NCBI GenBank assembly: GCA_035606355.1
Contig: DATNFO010000061.1
Span: forward strand, 124,001-188,000
DNA length: 64,000 bases
Reading direction: 5' to 3'
From: Sulfopaludibacter sp035606355
GTDB lineage: Bacteria > Acidobacteriota > Terriglobia > Bryobacterales > Bryobacteraceae
In this document: positions 54,192 to 63,505 of the stretch, piece by piece
How the letters are laid out: every line of letters starts with the position of its first letter
How positions within the stretch are numbered: the first letter of the stretch is position 1
Notes under the pieces: model-generated
The model's input: the letters and a program-made list of their open reading frames with translations, nothing else
Told to the model about the DNA's origin: nothing
Database searches by the model: none
Position numbers and translations under genes: made by a program

Positions 54192-55808
54192 GTGGAAAAG
54201 CTTGCATCCAAGACACGGTATTCGCGCATTGCCATAGCGGCATGCTGCCTGTATTTCCTAATGGGGCAGGCATTCATACCGCTGCTCGGCATTGAAGACG
54301 ACGAGTCGCTCTTTGCGATGCCGCTCTTGAATCCGCGCTCCAGCGAATACTCGCTGCATGTGCTGCATCGCGACGTTTCGTTGATGTTGATGAGCTACCT
54401 GGGAACGCTGAAGACGCTCATTTTCAAGTTTGTGGTGCAGGCGTTCGGAACGGGCGTGTGGGCCACGCGCGAACCGATGCTGATCGCCGGGGCTGCGAGT
54501 GTCTGGCTGTTCTACCTGCTCATGCGGCGGGTAGCGGGAGAACTGGCCGCCACTGCGGGATGCGTGCTGCTGGCTGCGGATACGTTGTATCTGCTGACGT
54601 CGTGTTTCGATTGGGGTCCGGTGGCGCTGCAGCACTTGCTGATCACGGGCGGCGCTTATGCGCTGGTGCGGTTTTATCAGGAGCGGGACGAGCGCGTGCT
54701 GGCGGCCGGGTGTTTCGCGTTCGGGCTCGCGATGTGGGATAAGGCGCTGGCGGAATGGATGCTGAGCGGGCTTGCGGTCGCGGCGCTGGTCCTGTGCCTG
54801 CGGCAGATTCGTTCGATATTCTCGCTGCGGCGGGCGGGCATCGCGGCGGTGGCTTTCTGTCTCGGTGCGCTGCCTCTCATCGTGTATAACGCCGCCAATA
54901 GCGGCGCCACATTCAGCGGCAATTTCCATCGGGAGACGAACCGGTTCGGGGAGAAGGCGCAGGTCCTTTGGAACACCATCGATGGTTCGGGGCTGATCGG
55001 GTACCTGACTCACGCCGATTCGCAAACGCCTCATCCGCATGAGCAGCGCGGATTGCAGAGTGTCTCGGCGGGTATCGAGCGAGCGATGGGGGATGACACC
55101 GATAACCTGACGATTTATGGACTGGCGGCCGCGGTTTTGCTCTCTGCCGTGGGCGGGTGGCGCTCTGTGCGGATCGTGCTGTTTGCCGCGATTGCCATGG
55201 CGGTCGCTTGGGTTCAGATGGCGATGACGGCGACTGCGGGAGGCAGCGTGCACCACACGATTCTGCTGTGGCCGTTGCCGATGGTGGCGCTGGCAGCCGG
55301 TTTTGCGGGTGCATGGGAACGTGCCGGACGCGCGGGGGTGTGGATGCTGGCGGTCGTAGTGGGAATTCTCAGCGTCTCGTCTCTGCTGACCACGAATGAG
55401 TACTACCGGCTGATGTCGCGAAACGGCGGGTCGCTGTCCTGGACAGACGCGATCAACCCGCTGCGCGACGATTTGATGGGCCGCCGCGCGAGGACGGTCT
55501 ATTGCGTCGACTGGGGCATTTTGGACAACTTGCGGCTGCTGTCTCGCGGCAGGCTGCCGCTGGTGTGGAGCGACTCTTTTTCGCCCGCGGAAATGGCTGC
55601 TATGTCGGAACCCGGCGGCGTGTTTGCGGGGCATGTGGAAGGAGTGCAGTACATGCCGGAGAACGCGCGTAAGCTGGCCGCGGCGGCGGAAGGCGCGGGC
55701 TTGCATCGCGAGTCGCTGGCTGTGATTGCGGATTCTTTCGGACGGCCGACGTTCGAGGTGTACCGGTATGTCCGGACGGTATCCGGCGGGACGGCTAGCG
55801 GGCGGTAA
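54192..55808 (+). CDS. Polytopic membrane protein, GT39/ArnT-like glycosyltransferase
   Basis: 538 aa with a GTG start and about ten to twelve hydrophobic helices. Near the N-terminus, IPLLGIEDDESLFAMPLLNPRSSEYSLHVLHRDVSLMLMSYLGTLK has the acidic loop expected after helix 1 of GT-C enzymes, and LLTSCFDWGPVALQHLLITGGAYALVRFYQERD follows the family pattern. The short soluble C-terminus contains a Rossmann-like TVYCVDWGILDNLRLLS. It would transfer a sugar from a polyprenyl-phosphate donor, a substrate that the GT2 protein encoded two genes upstream could make (inference). The acceptor is unknown. Confidence 0.75.
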   Translation: MEKLASKTRYSRIAIAACCLYFLMGQAFIPLLGIEDDESLFAMPLLNPRSSEYSLHVLHRDVSLMLMSYLGTLKTLIFKFVVQAFGTGVWATREPMLIAGAASVWLFYLLMRRVAGELAATAGCVLLAADTLYLLTSCFDWGPVALQHLLITGGAYALVRFYQERDERVLAAGCFAFGLAMWDKALAEWMLSGLAVAALVLCLRQIRSIFSLRRAGIAAVAFCLGALPLIVYNAANSGATFSGNFHRETNRFGEKAQVLWNTIDGSGLIGYLTHADSQTPHPHEQRGLQSVSAGIERAMGDDTDNLTIYGLAAAVLLSAVGGWRSVRIVLFAAIAMAVAWVQMAMTATAGGSVHHTILLWPLPMVALAAGFAGAWERAGRAGVWMLAVVVGILSVSSLLTTNEYYRLMSRNGGSLSWTDAINPLRDDLMGRRARTVYCVDWGILDNLRLLSRGRLPLVWSDSFSPAEMAAMSEPGGVFAGHVEGVQYMPENARKLAAAAEGAGLHRESLAVIADSFGRPTFEVYRYVRTVSGGTASGR

Positions 55809-55827
55809 GACGAGATTCGCTCGCCTG

Positions 55828-55849
55828 GTACGGGCCGGGAGGCCGGTAC
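55828..55849. repeat. GTACCGGCC hairpin repeat, copy 2
   Basis: GTACGGGCC and GGCCGGTAC arms with one mismatch and a 4-base loop. The left flank TTCGCTCGCCTG and right flank CTAC match copy 1. Again it is between converging genes, and the right flank supplies the TAG stop of the methyltransferase gene. Confidence 0.88.
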
Positions 55850-56731
55850 CTACAAGAGCCCGAGCTTGCGGCCGGCTCGGAACCACCAGCGGCGGCCAAG
55901 GCGGCGCATTTCCGTGTCGATTCCGCGGCGGAGGTCGCGCGATTGTTCCACGATGTCCCGCGCGGCTTCGCGGCTGAACGCGAATTGACCCTTGCGCGCA
56001 GCGATCGGCAGCGACCAGGTCTCGCCGTGCACGATTCCGAAGGGTGGGTAGTTCTCGCTATAGATGCGAGTTTCGGTAAAGCCCGCCGCGCTGAGCAAAT
56101 CGCGGAGTTGCGCTTCGGAGAAGGCTCGCATCTCCAACGCGGGATCGGCTCCGCTCCAGTGGAACACCGGATTTTCGAAGGTCTGGAGACGTCCGTCGCG
56201 CGTGCGATTCACCAGCACCATGCGGCCGCCGACGTCCGCCAGCCCGTATTCGTGCAGCTCAGGGTAGTGCTCCAGCGGCGAATCCAGCTCATAGGGGACG
56301 GTGAAGACGAGAACGCCGTGCGGCTGCAACATGCGGAAAGCATTGTCGAATGCCTGTGACGCGGGCGGCGCGACGTGTTCCAGAACTTCGCTCGAAATGA
56401 GAAAGTCGTAGCGGCCACTCTCGCTCTCCGGCGCTTGCGTAATATCGAAGCGCGGCTCGCGATCGAAGAAGGTGTTGCGGTAATCGAACTTTTCGGCGAG
56501 AGCGCCGGCATATTGGTTCGAATCGCTGGTGCCGAGCCCGCGCAGGCTGGGTACACGGGGAAAATCGGGGAGGGGAAGGGGAGTGCCGAACAGCTCCATG
56601 CTCAGGGCGTGAAGCAGTCCGCGGGTTCGCAGGCTGGAACCGCAGGTCTTGCAGCCGGGCGCTTCGCGGGATAGCGCGGCGCCCACATATTCATTCGAGG
56701 AACCGCAGACGTTACAAACAAATCGAGGCAT
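55850..56731 (-). CDS. SAM-dependent methyltransferase with an N-terminal zinc ribbon
   Basis: 293 aa. Four Cys in two CxxC pairs (residues 6/9 and 27/30) form a probable zinc ribbon, followed by a Rossmann-like methyltransferase domain: LGTSDSNQYAGALAEKFDYRNTFFD, YDFLISSEVLEHVAPPASQAFDNAFRMLQPHGVLVFTVPY, and RAFSEAQLRDLLSAAGFTETRIY. The canonical glycine-rich first motif is replaced by GLGTSDSNQ-like sequence, as in methyltransferases of sugar clusters. The substrate may be a surface glycan, given the neighbouring glycosyltransferases (inference). The 3-prime end coincides with the hairpin repeat. Confidence 0.88.
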   Translation of the reverse strand: MPRFVCNVCGSSNEYVGAALSREAPGCKTCGSSLRTRGLLHALSMELFGTPLPLPDFPRVPSLRGLGTSDSNQYAGALAEKFDYRNTFFDREPRFDITQAPESESGRYDFLISSEVLEHVAPPASQAFDNAFRMLQPHGVLVFTVPYELDSPLEHYPELHEYGLADVGGRMVLVNRTRDGRLQTFENPVFHWSGADPALEMRAFSEAQLRDLLSAAGFTETRIYSENYPPFGIVHGETWSLPIAARKGQFAFSREAARDIVEQSRDLRRGIDTEMRRLGRRWWFRAGRKLGLL

Positions 56732-56780
56732 GGAACACTCTTCTGTGTACCATGCCTCGGAGAAACGCTGAAAGATTGAT

Positions 56781-57422
56781 TTACTGCATCATGTATTCGA
56801 TGCCCACCATCGGAACGATGTCGTGCAGCAGGCTGCCGAACTTATTGCCGGGAGCGGGGGTAATCAACTGGGTGGGGAAGGGCGTGATGAAGTCGCGGAT
56901 TTCGGCGCGCACGTACATGCGCTGGCCGATCTGATATTTTAGTCCGCCGCCCACGCTGGCCATCGGTTTCACCGCTTGCGTGCGGGTGAAATAACCGAAC
57001 TGGCTGAGGGGCTGGTAGGCGGCTTCGGTGCCGGTGCCGCGGAATACCTTCATGCCGACGCCCGCCGCCGCGAAGAACTGCACCGGCGATTCCTTTTTCG
57101 CAGTGTGCCAGAGCACGTCATAGTGCACGGCGTGTTCCTGCGCCGAGAACGTCGCGGAACTGCCCCCGCTCGAGAGCTTCAGACCATTCTGCGTGAACTC
57201 GTATCGAATTTCGCCGGAAAGGTGCTTGTATAGGTTCTGTCCGATGAACGCACCGGCGGTGAAACCGGGCTGGAAGCCGGCCGTCGCCGAACCCGCGGGG
57301 CCGGACACTGGGACGCCGGGCAGAAAGCTGCCGCCGCCCACCGCGCCGAACTCCCACGTCTGCGCCACGCAAATGCCGGCCGCGGTTACCAGCAGAATCG
57401 CCGCGTTTACAATCTTCTTCAT
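56781..57422 (-). CDS. Outer-membrane beta-barrel protein
   Basis: 213 aa from the ATG 7 bases after GGAGG; an ATG two codons upstream is too close. A signal peptide (1-18, ending CVAQ) leads to alternating strands such as FGAVGGGSFLPG, FTAGAFIGQNLYKHLSGEIRYEF, FFAAAGVGMKVFRG, KPMASVGGGLKYQIGQRMYVRAEIRDF and MVGIEYMMQ. This fits the 8-strand OmpW/OmpA-type barrel. Function unknown, probably structural or small-molecule permeation. It follows the large propeller gene (57434-60595) after 11 bases, so the two are likely one transcript. Confidence 0.85.
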   Translation of the reverse strand: MKKIVNAAILLVTAAGICVAQTWEFGAVGGGSFLPGVPVSGPAGSATAGFQPGFTAGAFIGQNLYKHLSGEIRYEFTQNGLKLSSGGSSATFSAQEHAVHYDVLWHTAKKESPVQFFAAAGVGMKVFRGTGTEAAYQPLSQFGYFTRTQAVKPMASVGGGLKYQIGQRMYVRAEIRDFITPFPTQLITPAPGNKFGSLLHDIVPMVGIEYMMQ

Positions 57423-57433
57423 TGTCATCCTCC

Positions 57434-60400
57434 TTAATTCACTACCCGCACGGTGAGCGTGGTTGCCGAGCCGCCCTGGTCAATCGTGAGCGGAATCTCG
57501 AGCCCTTGCGGAACGCCCGGCGGAATGGTTGCATTGATCTGGTAAACTCCCACTTCGCCGGGAACGAGTCCGGCGAATAGCACGGTCAGCGGAGCGCCGC
57601 CGAGCGTAACGGTGGGAGGAATGCTGGCGGATGCCAGAGGCGACATAGGCGCAGGCATGCCGGTGTCCACCGAGGGATAAGTCGAGCCCATACCGGTGAG
57701 GTAGATCACGACTGTGTCCTTCGGATGAACGGGATTCGTCGGGGTGACGAGTTGATTATTATCCGCGCGGATGATGGCGGCGAGGCCGGTTTGCGGACCT
57801 GCCGATCCGGTCAGAAACACGCTGGGCGCCGCGGTCTGCACGGGGAAGTTGAAGCTGTCGCTGATGCCGCCCGGAGTGTGAACGCTGAGCGTCGCCGAAC
57901 CGGAAACGCTGTACGGCAATTGCGCGTTGATCTGGCTGGTGGAGACGAACAACAGCGGGAGCGGAATGCCGTTCACCACGAGGCAGGAATTCGCCAGCGC
58001 GGTGGGCAGCGGGATGGTCTTGGTGGCTGCCGTGATCGGGCTCAGGTAGCCTCCGTAGATGCTGATGAGGCCTCCGGGAGCGACCGGCTTGGTGCCATCG
58101 GCGGTGTTGACGACGGCGTCGATGCGCGGCGGAGCGATAGCCGCATCGTAATCCTGGGCGAGCACCGTGAAACCGCTCACCGTAAGCAGCGCGATTCCGC
58201 TGTTCATCGGCGCCACGGTCCGGGTGAACGGCTGGTTTTTGGAGCTGAGAACAGGAGCTTCGGCGGTCGCCACGGGGCTGTAGTTGGCGGATGGATTCAT
58301 GACATCCGGCACCTTCTGGATGACGCCGGCCGCGGTCGCCGTCGTGCCGAGCAAGCGGTAGCCGCCCGTTCCGGTGAACGTGAAGCCGACGGTTTTGCCG
58401 AGCGACGTATCCATGGTGCCCTGAGGCACGAGCGCCGCATTGAAGACGTTGTCGCCGATGATGTAACGCGGCTGGAACGACGGTCCACTCTCCGGCGAGG
58501 ATGCGCTGGAGGAAACGGCGTAAGCGCCCGAGAGCCCCGAGAAATCCTGCCGCGAGAGAATGAACGTGTCGCGATCGGCCGAATAAAGCATCACCGCTCC
58601 GTTGGGGGACGCAAGCATGATGGAGCGCTGGTCGGGTGAAGCGCTGACAACGGAGGTGGACGGGAATGTCGCATTGTCGTTGCTGAAGACGCCGAGCGTG
58701 GAGGGATGATAGGCGCAGAAACTGCCCGCATCCACGCGATCGACGGCGCAGGTGGTTTGGTTGCAATCCGCTCCGCCGCTATCGTTCTCGATCACCACCA
58801 GCATCGCCGAGTTGGACTGCGCCACCGACATGCCGTAGTGAGACGAGGGCAGCAGAATGGACCCTTGCGGCTGCAAAGCGTCGAGATCGAAGACCTGCAT
58901 GAATTGCGAATCCTTGCTGGCGACCACCAGGCCCTTGTTGTCCGCCGTGAAAGACATGTGTACCGGCGTGGTTCCGGTCGGCAGAGTCGCGAGCTGCTGG
59001 AACGTGTTGCTGTCGAAGACCAGCAACTGGTTCTTGTCCTGGCGAAGGACGTACAGGTGGTTGCGGGCGGGATCGGGCAGAATGTCCGAAAGCTGGCCGG
59101 GCACATCCACGATGCTGCCGCGCTGGTTCTGATCGGGGCTGCTTACCAGGAGACGGATATTCGGCCCGACGTTTACCGCGGAGCTGGAACTCACGGTCAA
59201 GGGGAGGGAAAGCGTGCCGCCCGTCGTCGCGAGCGCCCCGAGCTGCACGGTGACGGTCACGAGCGCCGGCGTGGTGCCGGATTGCGGACTCACCTGCACT
59301 CCGTTCTGCGAGAAGATGCTGAAATCGGTTTTGCCGCCGCCCGGATCGGTCAACGTGAAGGTCGCGGTCAGGGCGTTGCGATTGCAGAAGTTCGTTTGCA
59401 CGCGCACGTCTTCCTGGGATGCCGCCAGACGGTGCATGCCCGAAAGCGAGCCTACGGGCAGCACGCTGATGCCGCTATCGGAAATGGCGTACATCGTTTT
59501 GCCGTCGGAACTCAGCAGCGCTCGGCCGACCAGATTTTCCGGCAGGTAGAGGCGCTCGCGAACGGTCATGTTGGCAGCGTCCATGACGGAAAGAATGGGC
59601 GCGCTGTTCGGCTTGCTGGTGTAATACGGCGGCCCCGCCGGCTGCGTGCCATCGTTAATCTGCGCGTAAATCGTATCGGTGCCATTCGGTCCGGCGTTCA
59701 CCGCGTGGCCGGTCACCAGCTTGGAAGCCGTGGCCTGCGGATATCGCGAGCGGATGGCAAAGTTCGCGCCGGTATTGCATGTGGCCTGCGTGAACAGAGA
59801 CCAGCCGATCAGCGCCCAGGAGCCATCGGAGGCTACGCTGACGCGCGGCAGCAGCGGAGGACTGGTAACCCAGTTATCGGCGAAGAAGCCCGCTGTCGCG
59901 GCGTTGTAGCGGAAGATCAATTGACTGCCCGTGCCCGCGTCGGCGATTCCCCAGATGGTGCCGGTGTCGGCGGATGTAGTCATCGCGGTCTGGAGCACCT
60001 GTCCCGGGAACGTAGCCTGTGTGATCGGCAGCGTCTGGGTGAGCGCACTGTAAGTAGTGAGCAGAGGCATGTATCCAGTTGCCGGATCGAGCATGTAGAA
60101 GCCGGTGGTGGTAGCGATGAGCGCTACGCCCGTGGCTTGCGAGGAACACGGGAACGAAACACGCGTGGGGCATTGCGCGAAAGCAACGCCGAGGGGCGGA
60201 TCGCCCGCGCCGAACGTGCGCCGCGCGTTGTTGTTCGCCAGATCGATGAGCGTGATGGTATCGGCGCCCTGCGGCGTAGACGTCCCGTTCTGATAGCTCA
60301 CTACCACCAGAAAACGCGAGTCCAATGACAGCGCCAAAGCGGCGGCATGGCTGCACGAGTTGCTGGAACTGTAGTTGATGCTGGTTGTTATGTTGTGAGT

Positions 60401-60595
60401 GGCGGTAGACATCACGTCGATTTCGCACGCCGTGAAGTTCGCAATGTAAAGCTGGCCTCGCGATTCGTCCAGCGCAATATCGGAGGGGTGTCCGCCAATG
60501 GTGGTCACCACCTGTCCGAATGTGGCTGCCGGCAAGGGCGCGGCGCTCACGACGAGGGCGAGCGCGATCGATAAAAGTAACCCGTTCCTGCGCAT
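57434..60595 (-). CDS. Large secreted beta-propeller protein with TIGR03437 domain
   Basis: 1053 aa from the ATG before RRNGLLLSIALALVVSAAPLPA (signal peptide). Residues about 30-400 and 480-830 form YVTN/SMP-30-like blades (TIGGHPSDIALDESRGQLYIANF, LSDILPDPARNHLYVLRQD, PVHMSFTADNKGLVVAS). A short Ig-like segment lies between them (LTDPGGGKTDFSIFSQNGVQVSPQSG). The last 230 residues carry the TIGR03437 domain (VVNTADGTKPVAPGGLISIYGGYLSP, NGIPLPLLFVSTSQINAQLPYSVSG, YLTGMGSTYPSVDTG). Extracellular; role unknown. Divergent from another TIGR03437 gene. Confidence 0.9.
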   Translation of the reverse strand: MRRNGLLLSIALALVVSAAPLPAATFGQVVTTIGGHPSDIALDESRGQLYIANFTACEIDVMSTATHNITTSINYSSSNSCSHAAALALSLDSRFLVVVSYQNGTSTPQGADTITLIDLANNNARRTFGAGDPPLGVAFAQCPTRVSFPCSSQATGVALIATTTGFYMLDPATGYMPLLTTYSALTQTLPITQATFPGQVLQTAMTTSADTGTIWGIADAGTGSQLIFRYNAATAGFFADNWVTSPPLLPRVSVASDGSWALIGWSLFTQATCNTGANFAIRSRYPQATASKLVTGHAVNAGPNGTDTIYAQINDGTQPAGPPYYTSKPNSAPILSVMDAANMTVRERLYLPENLVGRALLSSDGKTMYAISDSGISVLPVGSLSGMHRLAASQEDVRVQTNFCNRNALTATFTLTDPGGGKTDFSIFSQNGVQVSPQSGTTPALVTVTVQLGALATTGGTLSLPLTVSSSSAVNVGPNIRLLVSSPDQNQRGSIVDVPGQLSDILPDPARNHLYVLRQDKNQLLVFDSNTFQQLATLPTGTTPVHMSFTADNKGLVVASKDSQFMQVFDLDALQPQGSILLPSSHYGMSVAQSNSAMLVVIENDSGGADCNQTTCAVDRVDAGSFCAYHPSTLGVFSNDNATFPSTSVVSASPDQRSIMLASPNGAVMLYSADRDTFILSRQDFSGLSGAYAVSSSASSPESGPSFQPRYIIGDNVFNAALVPQGTMDTSLGKTVGFTFTGTGGYRLLGTTATAAGVIQKVPDVMNPSANYSPVATAEAPVLSSKNQPFTRTVAPMNSGIALLTVSGFTVLAQDYDAAIAPPRIDAVVNTADGTKPVAPGGLISIYGGYLSPITAATKTIPLPTALANSCLVVNGIPLPLLFVSTSQINAQLPYSVSGSATLSVHTPGGISDSFNFPVQTAAPSVFLTGSAGPQTGLAAIIRADNNQLVTPTNPVHPKDTVVIYLTGMGSTYPSVDTGMPAPMSPLASASIPPTVTLGGAPLTVLFAGLVPGEVGVYQINATIPPGVPQGLEIPLTIDQGGSATTLTVRVVN

Positions 60596-60744
60596 AATAA
60601 TGGTCTTCGACGTTCCAATTAAATGCCCTTCAAAGTCACGCAATCAATAATCGAAATGGCTAGCATAGGCCGCATGACCAAAGTTAGCCGTGAAAAATAG
60701 GTTGTTTATGCGTATACTGCACGCGTGGGAAGGGCCTCGCTACT

Positions 60745-63027
60745 ATGAAATTTGTTTCGAAATACCTGCCCGTAGTTATTTTCGGCGCAGCCTCGACGCT
60801 CTTATGCGCGCAAACCCAAACTAGCGTCACACAGATATTGCCCGTGCCGGATGGCGGTCAATTCTATGTGGATGGCCAGTACTTTCAGCACGGCACCAGC
60901 GTGGTTTGGCCCGCCGGCAGCTCGCACACGCTCTACGCGGTGCCGCAAGGGACGCCCTCAACCGGTGTGCAATATGTATTTGGAGGATGGGAGGCCGGAG
61001 GCACTCAGCTTCCCGGAAACCCCGTATTTATTACGGCGGACCCCACTCTCAAAGTCATTAAGGCTGCTTTTCAAGTCCAATTTAATTTGAATTTGGTCTT
61101 CTTTAATTGTTCGGCGGCGCCTTGCAACGGGCCCGGCACGGTGCTGGTGAACGGCACCAGCTACAGTTCCGACACGCAACTCTGGGTGCCGGCGGGGGGC
61201 GCGGTGACGGTGCAGGCAATTCCCGCGGACGGGTACGTCTTCGCCGGCTGGGGGCCGGGATCGTTTCAAGCCATCAGCGGGAATACGAACGTCGTTACCG
61301 TGACCGCGCCGACGTCGGTGTATCCGCTCTTTAAGAGCGCGCGGCCGATTACTTTGGCGACCGAGCCATCCAGCCTGCAACTGCTCGCCGACCAGGCGCT
61401 GGTGACCGCGCCTGTGACGCTGCAATGGGGCTACGGCACCGTCCACAATCTCGCGCCGGTGTCGCCGCAGAACGATATTCAGGGCACGCCGTGGGTCTTT
61501 TCTTCGTGGAGCAACGGCGGCGCGTCGCTGCAAAGCTACACGGTCGCTTCGTTGCCGTCGCCCGAAACAATCACGGCCACTTTTGTTCCAGGCGCGCCGA
61601 TCGATATTTCTACTGTGCCGGCGGGGCTCAGCCTGACTGTCGACGGGCGTTCGAATTGGTCTTCCTACAATTTCCTGTGGGGCGTCGGACAGAGTCATAC
61701 GCTTGCAGCGCCTGCCCAGCAAACGGATTCGCACGGCGGGACATGGTCGTTCTCCGGTTGGAGCGATGGCGGGGCCGCGTCCCACACCTATACAGTCGCG
61801 AAGAGCGCGGCGAAGGTGGGCGACCATCTGGTGGCAACTTACACGCCCGTGGGACATCTGACCGTGAACAGCACGGTCGCGGGACTTCCCGTAACTGTGG
61901 ATGGCCAGGCGTGTGCGGCTCCGTGCGACATTCTCCGGCCCGTGGGCACGACTGTATCCGTTCTAGTGCCGCAGAGCGTTCCGGCCGGCACGGGATCGCG
62001 GCAGGATTTCGCGGGATGGTCGAGCGGCGCTTCTTCGGCGTCGCTGAGTATTCCGTTGGATGCCACACCGGTGGTGTTGAATGCCAATTATCATTTGATG
62101 AACCTGTTGGCGACGGCGGCCGCGCCGGACGGAGCGGCCTCGTGGTCGCTGACGCCGAATTCGCCGGACGGCTTTTACGATTCACAAGCTACCGTAGCGG
62201 TGCGCGTCACTCCGCTTCCCGGTTTCCGCTTCCGCTCGTTCGGCGGCGATCTGAGCGGAACTGCGCCCGCGGGCAACGTGACTATGGCGGCGCCGCGCGC
62301 GGTTCAGGCGATCTTCGATAAGGTGGCGTACGTCTCCGATTCGGGTGCGGTAAACGGAGCGGGTGTGACGCCGTCCGCAAGCGTGGCACCCGGCTCGATT
62401 GTGTCGCTGTTCGGAGCGAATCTCACGTCGGACACAGCCGCGGGGCCGTCCGCGGCTCTTCCCCAGACGCTCGCCGGTACCGCCATTCGCATGGGCGATC
62501 GCATTTTGCCCTTATTCTTCGTTTCGCCCACGCAAATCAATTTTCAATTGCCCACCGATATGCCGCTCGGGAAAGCCGTCCTGACGGTCTCCTCGCAAGG
62601 GCAGCCGGATGTGCAGGCGAGCGCCACGGTGTCGCAGGATGCGCCCGGTCTGTTCCAGCAGGTTGTGAACGGGCAATCGTTCGCGGTCGCGGTGCATGCC
62701 GATGGGTCGCCTGTGAGCGCGGCAGCGCCGGCGCAACCCGGAGAAACGATTACGCTGTACGCGACGGGATGCGGGCAGACTTCCCCCGCCCGTCCCGAGG
62801 GCTTCCCTGTACCGCAAGCGCCCGCTTACGTGCTGCAGGACGGGGTTTCCGTGTCGTTTGCAGGCGAGTCGATGGATCCGGTGTCGGCTGTGGCGGCGGC
62901 CGGAGCGATCGGGGTGGATGCGGTCCAGGTGACGGTGCCCGCGGACGCGGCGAGCGGCATGAATGTTCAGGTTGTACTGACGGTCGGCGGCCAGCAAAGC
63001 AATACGGTGCTCTTGCCGATTCAGTAG
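60745..63027 (+). CDS. Secreted InlB B-repeat-type protein with TIGR03437 domain
   Basis: 760 aa. A signal peptide (1-22, LLCAQ) precedes five or six Bacterial-repeat/InlB-B-like units, each with a V-DG or NG-hairpin and an aromatic-Gly motif: VFGGWEAGGT, FAGWGPGSF, FSSWSNGGAS, FSGWSDGGAAS and FAGWSSGASS (residues about 30-440). The C-terminal 235 residues form a TIGR03437 domain (GAVNGAGVTPSASVAPGSIVSLFGANLTS, LPLFFVSPTQINFQLPTDMPLG, LYATGCGQTSPARPEGFPV). It is divergent from the other TIGR03437 gene and ends before a cluster of hairpin repeats. Confidence 0.9.
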   Translation: MKFVSKYLPVVIFGAASTLLCAQTQTSVTQILPVPDGGQFYVDGQYFQHGTSVVWPAGSSHTLYAVPQGTPSTGVQYVFGGWEAGGTQLPGNPVFITADPTLKVIKAAFQVQFNLNLVFFNCSAAPCNGPGTVLVNGTSYSSDTQLWVPAGGAVTVQAIPADGYVFAGWGPGSFQAISGNTNVVTVTAPTSVYPLFKSARPITLATEPSSLQLLADQALVTAPVTLQWGYGTVHNLAPVSPQNDIQGTPWVFSSWSNGGASLQSYTVASLPSPETITATFVPGAPIDISTVPAGLSLTVDGRSNWSSYNFLWGVGQSHTLAAPAQQTDSHGGTWSFSGWSDGGAASHTYTVAKSAAKVGDHLVATYTPVGHLTVNSTVAGLPVTVDGQACAAPCDILRPVGTTVSVLVPQSVPAGTGSRQDFAGWSSGASSASLSIPLDATPVVLNANYHLMNLLATAAAPDGAASWSLTPNSPDGFYDSQATVAVRVTPLPGFRFRSFGGDLSGTAPAGNVTMAAPRAVQAIFDKVAYVSDSGAVNGAGVTPSASVAPGSIVSLFGANLTSDTAAGPSAALPQTLAGTAIRMGDRILPLFFVSPTQINFQLPTDMPLGKAVLTVSSQGQPDVQASATVSQDAPGLFQQVVNGQSFAVAVHADGSPVSAAAPAQPGETITLYATGCGQTSPARPEGFPVPQAPAYVLQDGVSVSFAGESMDPVSAVAAAGAIGVDAVQVTVPADAASGMNVQVVLTVGGQQSNTVLLPIQ

Positions 63028-63440
63028 GGGACGACGGGATTCTTTCCCGTCGTGATGGTGCGCGGAGCGCGGCTTTTGCGAGATCTGTTGCGTAGGTAGC
63101 GACCGGTCTCCTGACCGGTTGCAGGCGCGCGGAGCGCGCCTTGTACCGGCCTTGAGGCCGGTACATACTAAAACTAACGTTCAGGTCGTACGGTGCTCTT
63201 GCCGATTCGGTAGGTGACGATTCGCCGCAACAGGAAAGATTCCCGTTGCCACGTGCCGACAGGAATCCTTACTGTCGGTCGCGCGGAGCGCGACTGGGGC
63301 GCGCTTTGCGCGCCTTGTACCGGCCGGGAGGCCGGTACATACCAAATCGGCAACGCTATAGGGTGGGCTCGGTCGCTAGGATTTTGAATTTACGGGCGCG
63401 CTCCTCGCGCCTTGTACCGGCCGGGAGGGCGGTACTGACC
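63028..63440. repeat. Repeat-filled convergent intergenic region with three GTACCGGCC hairpins
   Basis: No gene. Three copies of the hairpin family lie at 63143-63164 (10-bp perfect stem), 63319-63340 (9-bp stem) and 63414-63435 (one mismatch), each preceded by a GCGC-rich CGCGCCTTGTACC-type flank and followed by TACATAC or TACTGAC. A separate hairpin ACCGGT-N6-ACCGGT is at 63102-63119. The phrase GTGCTCTTGCCGATTC is duplicated at about 63008 and 63192, a partial copy of the end of the upstream gene. Confidence 0.85.
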
Positions 63441-63448
63441 AAAAAAAA

Positions 63449-63472
63449 GCAGGTCCCGAGGTCGGGACCTGC
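63449..63472 (-). terminator. Intrinsic terminator of the LuxR-type gene
   Basis: Perfect 11-bp stem: GCAGGTCCCGA (63449-63459) with TCGGGACCTGC (63462-63472) and a 2-base loop. On the minus strand it is followed by eight T (63448-63441), the textbook Rho-independent form, 33 bases after the gene's stop. Confidence 0.95.
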
Positions 63473-63505
63473 CAGCTAACGTGCTCTCGTTAGTGCTCTA
63501 GGAAT

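Noticed and set aside
58706..60328. 540-codon open frame opposite the large TIGR03437 gene
   Set aside because: Arg/His-rich shadow translation; the minus strand has a signal peptide and recognisable domains.
63102..63435. Possible CRISPR array because of repeated hairpins
   Set aside because: The repeats are few, unevenly spaced (about 95-175 bases), palindromic and have related flanks rather than unique spacers; no cas genes are present.
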